64,000 nt of DNA. It comes from Microcoleus sp. FACHB-1515 (GTDB lineage Bacteria > Cyanobacteriota > Cyanobacteriia > Elainellales > Elainellaceae). Below, one piece after another: positions 52,155 to 59,224 of this stretch. Location of the stretch: positions 106,637 to 170,636 of the forward strand of contig NZ_JACJPO010000052.1 of NCBI RefSeq assembly GCF_014696105.1, given 5' to 3'. The notes under the pieces are model-generated. The model did no database searches. It saw only the letters and a list, made by a program, of their open reading frames with translations, and was not told the DNA's origin. Within the stretch, counting starts at the first letter, position 1. Each line of letters opens with the position of its first letter. The position numbers were made by a program, and so were the translations under genes.

Positions 52155-54201
52155 GTAGTTCCAAGCCTGCTTTGACGACTTCCTCAACTGAAATGTCGAG
52201 GCATTCCAGGTTGTAGGGACAGGTGAACGCATAGCAGGGGCTACAGGATGTGGGACGGCGCAGCAGCTTGGCACGAGTCGATCGCGGCTGCCACTGGCAT
52301 TCGAGTTCGGTTCCGGCAAACATGACAACGGTGGGCGTGCGCGTGGCGTCGGCAATGTGCATGGTGGAGGTGTTGTTGGTCAGCAGCAGGCGAGCTTGAG
52401 CAATTAGGGCAGTCAGTTCGCCCAAGCTGGTTTTGCCGATCGCATCAACAGCGCGATCGCCCAAAATTTTGAGGACGCTGCGGCTGCGATCGCGGTCTTT
52501 CTCAACGCCCGTCACGATTATGTCGAATCCAGTCCGGTCGGCAAGCTGGCGGGCAGCTTGGGCGAATCGATCGCCGTCGTAGTTGCGCGACTGGCAGCTT
52601 GTCCAAGGGTTAAGGACGAGGTAAGAATTTGGAATTGGAAATTTGGAATTCGGAATTTGCAGGGAGAGGGAGCGATCGCGAATGGTGAATCCGACCGATT
52701 CGAGCAGACGGAGGTTGCGATCGACCTGGTGAATTTCGTCGGGCGCGGCGGCAACTTCAGTTGTGAGAACGGTTCCGCCCGTTTCTTTCGATTCGCCTAA
52801 CCGTAGAGGAATTCCAGCAAGCTGGCAAACTAAAGCGGGCGGGTGCGGGCTTTGGCTGAAGCTGGTGAAGATGATGGCCGCATCGAAGGCGTGCGATCGC
52901 AATTCTTCAATGAGCTGCCATTCGCGAGACGGATCAAAGTCGAGACGGCCTAAATTTTGCCAGAGCGATCGCACAGGCAGCACCTGATCGACCCAGGGCA
53001 GCAGTTCCGCCGCCAGTGCGCCACCCGGACTTGCCATCAGCGTGATTTTCGCCTGCGGTAAGTTTTCTTTGAGCGATCGCAGAGCAGGACTGGTCATGAT
53101 CACATCGCCAATGTTGTCCATCCGCAGCACGAGCAGATTGCGAACAGAAGACCATTGAGAAATTAGGGTTTGAGGCTTGGGAGCTAGAAGCGATCGAGCG
53201 GCTTGCAACACGGTTTCTGGTGAAATATCGGCGAGACAAGTTTGCCAGTCGGCAATTGAACACTGAGCGCTGTACCAGCAGGCTTGAGCAGTAAAGTTTT
53301 GCGGCTGGCGATCGGGGCAGTCGGGCGCACCCTGCAAATTGATGTGTGGCGCAGGCTGACCATAGCGATCGTGCCAGGAAGGACCAAACAGCGTGATGGT
53401 TGGAACGTCAAGGGCAGCGGCAATTCGGGCGGGGCCAGTATCCGCCGCAATGCACAAATCACCTTGAGACAAACTAGCTGCTAGCTGCCGCAGCGATCGC
53501 TTGGGCAAAACGGTTCCATCGATCGCGGCAGCAATTTGTTTCGACAAATTCGCATCCGACCCGATCGGCACAACGACACTCACGCCATCTTGCCGCAGCG
53601 CGTTCCCAACGGTGATGAAAGAATCGGTCGGCCAGCGCTTAATTGCCATGCCCGCATCGGGAATCAGAAACGCGATCGGACGTGGCAGCGCTGCAAATTC
53701 GATTTGCGCCGCGCGTTGTTCGGCCTCAGTCAGATACAGACGCGCAGGAAGGATCGATTCCTTCGTAATCAATCCTTCCTTTTGCAAAATTTGGCAGAAG
53801 CGATCGCCCACAAACTCATCGTCTGGCGGCGATCGCCACAAATTCGTCACCGTTCGAGCCGCACTGCTCGCCCGAATGACTTCCTCAATGCCGTCATAGT
53901 TTGTGTCGGACACAATCAGATCGAAATGGCGATCGCGCAGCAGCGTTTCAACCGCCTGCCGTGCTTGACCTGGAGGTGCAACTAGGACTTCTGCGATCGC
54001 CGGATCATGCTCCAGCAGTTCTGCTCCAGGGGCAAACGTGAGAACACACAATTTTGCGGCGGAGTGCGAGTCCGTTCCGGCAGCGCTTCGCGAGTCCGTT
54101 CCGGCAGCGCTTCGCGATCGCGCCAGTGCCTGGATCGCCCCAAGCGCAATCAGCACATCACCCAAACCACCCAGAAGTTCAACAAACAGAATTGATTTCA
54201 T
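52148..54201 (-). CDS. double-domain GT9 (heptosyltransferase-like) glycosyltransferase
   Basis: 684 residues; the stop triplet is at 52147-52149. Two complete GT9 GT-B units in one chain: residues 1-350 (start ILFVELLGGLGDVLIALG, nucleotide-site IAADTGPARIAAALDVPTIT, FGPSWHDRYGQPAP) and 355-684 (start RNLLVLRMDNIGDVIMTSPA, LTNNTSTMHIADATRTPTVV, then CSPCYAFTCPYNLECL). Each resembles WaaC/WaaF/WaaQ-type heptosyltransferases. Two in-frame repeats interrupt it: an RSAAGTDS duplication at 28-46 and IPNSKFPIPNS near 515-525. Last gene of the heptose-glycan region; likely adds two sugars in sequence. Confidence 0.9.
52631..52658. repeat. degenerate TTGGAATT tandem repeat inside the GT9 fusion gene
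   Basis: GGAATTGGAAATTTGGAATT followed by CGGAATTT is an A/T-rich microrepeat of a kind common between cyanobacterial genes. Here it is in frame and encodes the odd peptide IPNSKFPIPN, unlike the surrounding sequence. Confidence 0.65.
54066..54120. repeat. family D tandem 24-bp repeat inside the GT9 fusion gene
   Basis: Two identical 24-bp units (54066-54089 and 54090-54113), each GCGAGTCCGTTCCGGCAGCG plus CTTC, then GCGATCG. Being 8 codons long, the unit keeps frame and gives RSAAGTDS twice between the first strand-helix and second strand of the N-terminal GT9 domain. Confidence 0.8.
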
Positions 54202-54289
54202 CCGCGAAAAGTAAGGGGGTTAAGGGGAGCAAGTCACACGAGGGACTCGGCGGGAAAGTCAATGTGGTGCACCTCAGCCACAAATCAAA

Positions 54290-55093
54290 CTACAGCGGCA
54301 ACAACTGCGGCGCATCCAAACGGCGATCGATCACCGTCGTCGGCAACTCCTGGTGATACACGCCAGACGGCAAAACTCCACACCCGCCATATTTCGCCAT
54401 CACCCGCAACTGCGCCAGCACATCTTCTCCACAGTGATTCATTGGCAGCGCCTCCCAAAAGCCAAATCCGCCTACATCCCGCAGCTTTGCTGCATCAAAC
54501 AAAATTGCCCCCGCCACCCAAGCGACTTTATACTTGCGAATTTCACCTGCTGCCAACCCAAGATTTTGCTGAACATGCAAAACATTTGCGGCATTGTGCA
54601 GCTTATAGCGCTCCCAAGCGGGCGTACCCGATCGCACTATTTCCGGCTGAACAGGCGTTTCCCAAAACTCGATCGCCTGCTGATGCGGACGCACATCGTT
54701 GGCAAAACTCAGTCCAATATTGGCACAGCCGACAAACCCACACTGCTCTTGCTGCATTGCGTTCCACAGGCGATCGACCACATCTGCTTCCAAAATCCAA
54801 TCGTCATCCATAAACAGCACATACGGAGCCGTTGATTGATCGAGCAAAAACTGGCGATGTTCGGCCAAACCGCGCCGAGGCAAATGGCGATGTGTCGTCA
54901 CCTGATGCCCGTGCAGCCGCAAAACGCGCAAGACTGCTTGGACTTCTCCAACTGCGATCGCGTCATGCTCTTCTGTTTGATCCGAGATAATCACGTTGAA
55001 ATCGCGCCGAGTTTGAGCGCACAACGCCATCAGCGTGACGGCAAGCGCGGCAGGACGAGAGTAGGTGGGAATGAGGATATCGATCGAAGCCAT
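54290..55093 (-). CDS. GT2 family glycosyltransferase
   Basis: 267 residues. GT-A start IDILIPTYSRPAALAVTLMA, first acidic site VIISDQTEEHDAI, metal-binding FMDDDWILEADV, and the acceptor-side region VGGFGFWEALPMNHCGEDVL with CGED. No membrane segment. The upstream gene (GT9, 55097) ends 3 bp before its start, so the two are in one transcript. It probably elongates the same glycan as the neighbouring GT9 enzymes; donor sugar unknown. Confidence 0.9.
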   Translation of the reverse strand: MASIDILIPTYSRPAALAVTLMALCAQTRRDFNVIISDQTEEHDAIAVGEVQAVLRVLRLHGHQVTTHRHLPRRGLAEHRQFLLDQSTAPYVLFMDDDWILEADVVDRLWNAMQQEQCGFVGCANIGLSFANDVRPHQQAIEFWETPVQPEIVRSGTPAWERYKLHNAANVLHVQQNLGLAAGEIRKYKVAWVAGAILFDAAKLRDVGGFGFWEALPMNHCGEDVLAQLRVMAKYGGCGVLPSGVYHQELPTTVIDRRLDAPQLLPL

Positions 55094-55096
55094 GAT

Positions 55097-56188
55097 TTAA
55101 GAGTGAGCGACTAGGGAAATTGCGGGTTGGGTTTCGTTGAGCAGATCGATCGCCGCTTCCACAACGGATTCGGGCGTGACGAGCCGCAGGCAGTGGTGGT
55201 GTCCTTCGGGGCAAATGCTTTTGTAGCAGATGCGGCAGGGAACATCGTGAAACAAAACGCGATTGGGAACGCCCCAAGGCGTGTGTTGCGGATTGGTGAG
55301 CGCATACAGGTCTACAACTGGAGTTTCAACGGCGGCGGCGATGTGGACGGGACCAGTGTTGTTGGAAATCAGCAGGGGCGCAAGCTGAAGTAGGGCGCTT
55401 AGTTGCGCGAGGTTGAGGCGATCGACCAGCGACACCGAATTCACTTTCATTTCTGCCTGAATGAATTCCACCAGTTCCTTTTCGCTTCCGGTTCCCGTAA
55501 AGATGACCTGAATGCCTTGCTGAACGAGCATCCGAGCCACTGTCGCAAAATATTCGGGCGGATAGCGGCGGGAAGGAGCCGTTGCGCCCGGATGAATGAC
55601 AAGCCAAGGGCGATCGATCTGGATTTCGCGATCGAGCAGTTCGAGGACTTGCTGTTTGGCAGGTGGCGGAACGGTCAGGCGCATTTGTGGATCGATCGCT
55701 TCTGCGCCAATCGAGGCGACGAGATCAAGCTGTCGCTGAACTTCGTGGCGAGTAAACTGTTCGGGTTCAGGGTCTTTAATCCAGTCGGTGAGAAGCTGGT
55801 AGGGGTTTTCGTGGCAGTGGGCAAGCCGGAGGGGAATGTTTGCCATATAGCATAAGAAGGCGGAGGGAAGCGGGTTTTGGCTGTAGACGGTGAAGATGAT
55901 GGCGGCGTCGAAGTTGGACTGGCGGAGGCGATCGATCATCTCGAATTCGGGCTGGCTGTTTGCTCTGGGTGCGGTGGCTTTGAGCCAGGGGGAATCGTAG
56001 ATGATGAGGTCGTCGAGTTCCGGGATTTGCGGTGCGATCGCGGCTCCGGCTGAGGAGGTCATGAGGGTGACACGGCGATTGGGGACGGATTGTTTGAGCG
56101 ATCGAATCGCGGGCGTCGTCATGATCACGTCGCCGATCGTGTCGAGGCGAATGCAAAGGAGGTTTTGGGCGGTTTTCCAGTCGGGCAT
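55097..56188 (-). CDS. GT9 family (heptosyltransferase-like) glycosyltransferase
   Basis: 363 residues. Starts QNLLCIRLDTIGDVIMTTPA, the usual GT9 Rossmann start, then RRVTLMTSSAG, DAAIIFTVYSQNPLPSAFLC, and in the second half HPGATAPSRRYPPEYFATV, LLISNNTGPVHIAAAVETPV, LTNPQHTPWG and a Cys-rich end PCRICYKSICPEGHHHC found in heptosyltransferase-type members. Very similar in layout to the second half of the 52148 protein, so the two probably share an ancestor. First gene of the three-gene distal unit. Confidence 0.92.
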   Translation of the reverse strand: MPDWKTAQNLLCIRLDTIGDVIMTTPAIRSLKQSVPNRRVTLMTSSAGAAIAPQIPELDDLIIYDSPWLKATAPRANSQPEFEMIDRLRQSNFDAAIIFTVYSQNPLPSAFLCYMANIPLRLAHCHENPYQLLTDWIKDPEPEQFTRHEVQRQLDLVASIGAEAIDPQMRLTVPPPAKQQVLELLDREIQIDRPWLVIHPGATAPSRRYPPEYFATVARMLVQQGIQVIFTGTGSEKELVEFIQAEMKVNSVSLVDRLNLAQLSALLQLAPLLISNNTGPVHIAAAVETPVVDLYALTNPQHTPWGVPNRVLFHDVPCRICYKSICPEGHHHCLRLVTPESVVEAAIDLLNETQPAISLVAHS

Positions 56189-56254
56189 GGTTTTGGGATT
56201 GTTTTTAGCGAAGGGATTGTTTTTCTGTTGGCTAACTTGTTGATCCGAACCCTT

Positions 56255-56325
56255 GGAGGCTAGGGGCGTTGCCCCTCCTCCAAACCTCCAACCCCAGCAG
56301 GGAGAGTGCCTTTCCCTGCACCCTA
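56255..56325. repeat. intergenic palindromic repeat, family F
   Basis: Two hairpins: AGGGGCGTTGCCCCT (56262-56276) and GCAGGGA (56297-56303) pairing with TCCCTGC (56313-56319), separated by CCTCCAAACCTCCAACCCCA. It lies in the 254-bp gap that divides the heptose cluster into an eight-gene and a three-gene part, and could attenuate transcription. Confidence 0.6.
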
Positions 56326-56442
56326 CGCAAGGGGCGATCGGTGAGCGTCAATGAGCGCTACGCATTGGCTTTCCCGCCGCGTCCCTCGTTTCCGAACCGC
56401 TTCCTTCTGCCTTTCGCCGACACTCGACATCGCCTCACCCCC

Positions 56443-57900
56443 TCACCCTGCTGCCTGCCGAATTCTTGCGATTAAGCTTGCGGTTGAGCCGCCTTGGAAG
56501 GGGAGGATGACGATCGCGCCGCCCAATTCTTCAAGCAAGGGGGCTTCGGGTAATTGTTCGATCGCGTAGTTGCTGCCTTTGGTGAAGAGGTCGGGGCGGA
56601 TGGCGCGGATAAGGTCGCACGGCGTGGATTCGGCAAAGGGGATGACGTAATCCACGCAGTCAAGGGCGGCAAGGATGGTGAGGCGATCGCTCAAGCTGTT
56701 GACGGGGCGATCGCTGCCTTTGAGTTGGCGCACGGTTTCGTCGGTGTTGACGCCAACGATCAAAATGTCGCCGAGGGCTTTGGCCTGCTGGAGGTGGGCA
56801 ATGTGGCCTTGGTGGAGGAGGTCGAAGCAGCCGTTGGTGAGGACGATGCGTTTGCCTTGTGTCCGCTGGCGCTGAATGCGGGCAACCAGTTCGGTGAGGG
56901 TGGAGACGCGCTTGCGATCGCTGAGCAAAAACTGCCGCAGTTCCCAGCTTTGGCAGGATGTGGTTTCCGGTTGGGAGACGACGATCGCGGTGGCAGTGGC
57001 GGCGAGCGAGGCGGCAGTGGCAGTGGCGGCGTTGGCGACGAGGGCGAGGGCAAGGGTGCTGACAAACGTATCGCCTGCACCGCTAGCTTGCGGACAGGGA
57101 ACAGGCTGGGCATAAGTGCGGTAGGGGGATTTGCCTGCCTCAAAGACGATCGCACCGTCTTGATCGAGCGTTGCTGCAACGATTTTTGCGCCTGTCAAAG
57201 TCAGGAGACGATCGCCGCAGGCCATGATCTGCTCGACGCGCCCACTAGTGAGCTTGTTAAGTCCCAAAAGCTGTACGGTTTCGGCATAGTTGGGCTTGAC
57301 GGCAGTGACGCCGATCGATCGATACAAACTCAGCCGCTTCGAGTCCACCACGATCGGGCGGGGAGTTTGCGCTTGCAGCAGTGTTAGGGTTTCGATGATT
57401 CTGGGCGTGAGAACGCCGTAGCCGTAATCGGAAACAATCACGCCGTCACAGCAGGGGAAGTGCTGGATGAGGGAATCGATCAGTTGCTGTTCGATCGATC
57501 GCCTCACTACACCTGTATCGCCCTGATCCACGCGCAAGAGCAAATGACCCGCTGCTAAAACCCGCTGTTTGGCGATCGTCACGCGCTGGGGATCGCTCAC
57601 CAGCGAATTGATGTTGACGCCGCGATCGCGCAATACCTGCCGCAGTCGATTGCCTTCCACATCTTCGCCCGTCACGCCCAACAGATACGCCTGTCCGCCC
57701 AAGCTCTGCACGTTGGCCGCCGTATTTGCTGCACCACCGGGGAAGTCGTGGCGATCGCCCACTGCCACAACGGGAACGGGTGCTTCGGGGCACAGTCGCT
57801 CGGCGCTGCCGTGCAAATAGCAGTCGAGCATCGCATCTCCAATCACCAGAATGTTTTGCCCGCTCCAGTTGTCGATCGCGCTGACAAAATCTGCTTTCAT
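56443..57900 (-). CDS. hldE: bifunctional heptose-7-phosphate kinase / heptose-1-phosphate adenylyltransferase
   Basis: 485 residues from ATG 57900 (the frame extends to 58014). N-terminal PfkB-type kinase (about 1-310): ILVIGDAMLDCYLHGSAERL, SPEAPVPVV-like CPEAPVPVVAVGD, GGAANTAANVQSLGG and the active site ASGAGDTFVS. C-terminal nucleotidyltransferase (about 345-485): LTNGCFDLLHQGHIAHLQQA with HxGH, VGVNTDETVRQLKG. It phosphorylates heptose-7-P at C1 and later adenylates heptose-1-P. Starts 5 bp after gmhB, whose phosphatase acts between its two steps. Confidence 0.95.
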   Translation of the reverse strand: MKADFVSAIDNWSGQNILVIGDAMLDCYLHGSAERLCPEAPVPVVAVGDRHDFPGGAANTAANVQSLGGQAYLLGVTGEDVEGNRLRQVLRDRGVNINSLVSDPQRVTIAKQRVLAAGHLLLRVDQGDTGVVRRSIEQQLIDSLIQHFPCCDGVIVSDYGYGVLTPRIIETLTLLQAQTPRPIVVDSKRLSLYRSIGVTAVKPNYAETVQLLGLNKLTSGRVEQIMACGDRLLTLTGAKIVAATLDQDGAIVFEAGKSPYRTYAQPVPCPQASGAGDTFVSTLALALVANAATATAASLAATATAIVVSQPETTSCQSWELRQFLLSDRKRVSTLTELVARIQRQRTQGKRIVLTNGCFDLLHQGHIAHLQQAKALGDILIVGVNTDETVRQLKGSDRPVNSLSDRLTILAALDCVDYVIPFAESTPCDLIRAIRPDLFTKGSNYAIEQLPEAPLLEELGGAIVILPFQGGSTASLIARIRQAAG

Positions 57901-57905
57901 CGTGT

Positions 57906-58478
57906 TCAGGCCATTTGTGCTTGAGTGGGTTGATCGATCGCCGTCACAATTCGCGCCGCCTCGGTCAAGTTTGCAACAATGTGATTGGGCAGGCGCGATC
58001 GCTTCAAAATCCATTCGGTCTCGTTGCCGTTGTCAATCAAAATTGTTCGACAGCCCGCTGTCCGCCCTGCCTCAACATCGTTGAGAATGTCGCCGATGAA
58101 CCACGATCGCGCCAAATCAATGTCGTGATCTTTGGCAGCTTGCAGCAGCATTCCAGGCTTTGGTTTGCGGCAGTCACACTCGATCGCAAATTCATCCACC
58201 GTTCCACCTGGATGATGCGGACAGTAGTAAAACCCGCTGAGCGACACATCCAGAAGTTTTTGCAATCGCTGCTCGACGTTCATCAATGCCCTTGCGGGAA
58301 AGTAGCCACGTGCAATGCCCGACTGATTGCTGATCACGATTAGCTTGTATCCGACGGCGTGGAGCGATCGCAATCCTTCGATCGCTCCTTGGCAAAGCCG
58401 AATGCGATCGGGATCAACGTTATACGGCACGTCTTCGATCAGCGTTCCATCTTTATCGAGAAAAATGGCTCGATTCAT
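57906..58478 (-). CDS. gmhB: D-glycero-D-manno-heptose-1,7-bisphosphate 7-phosphatase
   Basis: 190 residues from ATG 58478. HAD-type phosphatase: FLDKDGTLIEDVPYNVDP with the nucleophile Asp, VISNQSGIARGYF, the zinc-binding insert CPHHPGG and CDCRKPKPGM (His and Cys ligands), and SWFIGDILNDVEAGRTAGC. These motifs separate GmhB from histidinol phosphatase relatives less sharply than context does; its place between the SDR gene and hldE makes GmhB by far the likeliest role. Confidence 0.93.
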   Translation of the reverse strand: MNRAIFLDKDGTLIEDVPYNVDPDRIRLCQGAIEGLRSLHAVGYKLIVISNQSGIARGYFPARALMNVEQRLQKLLDVSLSGFYYCPHHPGGTVDEFAIECDCRKPKPGMLLQAAKDHDIDLARSWFIGDILNDVEAGRTAGCRTILIDNGNETEWILKRSRLPNHIVANLTEAARIVTAIDQPTQAQMA

Positions 58479-58485
58479 ACCGCGC

Positions 58486-59208
58486 CTACGGCCAAGAAGT
58501 TTCACGCATTGGCAGGACGGTGACTTCGGGGATCACCGTTTCTTCAGGCTGCATCAGCACATAGCGAATCGTCTCAGCGACGTTTTGCGGCGGTTGCAGC
58601 ACGTCCAGCGGCGTGTCAGGGAAGCGATCGAGAATGAACGGCGTTTGCATTCCACCTGCTACGATCGCCGTCACTTTGACGCCATGCGGACGCGCCTCGG
58701 TGTGTAAAGCGTGACTGAAGCCGAGCAAGCCCCATTTGCTAGCGTGATAAGCCGTTGCGTTCGGCCAAGCGCGTTTGGCGGCAGTCGAAGCGACGTTGAC
58801 GATATGGCCGCGTCCCTGCTGCTTCATCACTGGAAAGACCGCTTTGGATAGAAGAAATGCACCGCGCAGATTCACGGACAGAACGCGATCCCAGTCGGAG
58901 ATTTCCAGTTCTTCGATCGAAACCGTTTTATCGGTTCCAGCATTGTTGATTAAGATGTCGATCGCGCCGTACTGATCTAGCACTTTTTGTACCGCATCGC
59001 TGACCTGTTCGGCATTTGCCACATCAAGCGGCAGGGCGATGGCTTCTCCACCGCTGTCGCGAATTTGCTGAGCAATTTTCTCCGCTGCTGCAAGCTGAAT
59101 GTCGCCGACGATCACGGTTGCTCCGGCCTGCGCGATCGACTGGCAGATCGCGGCTCCTAGTCCTTGGCCGCCTCCAGTGACGATCGCAATTTTTCTTTGT
59201 AAATCCAT
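58486..59208 (-). CDS. classical short-chain dehydrogenase/reductase
   Basis: 240 residues from ATG 59208, preceded by GGAGAAATTTCA. NAD(P)-binding TGGGQGLGAAI, NNAGTDKTV, catalytic Ser in VNVASTAAK and YHASK. It is a classical (short) SDR of the FabG type, about 240 residues, not the extended SDR of HldD epimerases. Sits between the GT4-GmhA fusion and gmhB with gaps of 16 and 7 bp, so it is part of the operon. It might reduce a keto-sugar or a heptose intermediate; substrate unknown. Confidence 0.9.
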   Translation of the reverse strand: MDLQRKIAIVTGGGQGLGAAICQSIAQAGATVIVGDIQLAAAEKIAQQIRDSGGEAIALPLDVANAEQVSDAVQKVLDQYGAIDILINNAGTDKTVSIEELEISDWDRVLSVNLRGAFLLSKAVFPVMKQQGRGHIVNVASTAAKRAWPNATAYHASKWGLLGFSHALHTEARPHGVKVTAIVAGGMQTPFILDRFPDTPLDVLQPPQNVAETIRYVLMQPEETVIPEVTVLPMRETSWP

Positions 59209-59224
59209 TGAAATTTCTCCTAAA

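Noticed and set aside
56554..57387. 277-residue plus-strand frame rich in Gly/Val/Glu
   Set aside because: Antisense to hldE; the Gly-rich look is the mirror of its Ala/Thr codons.
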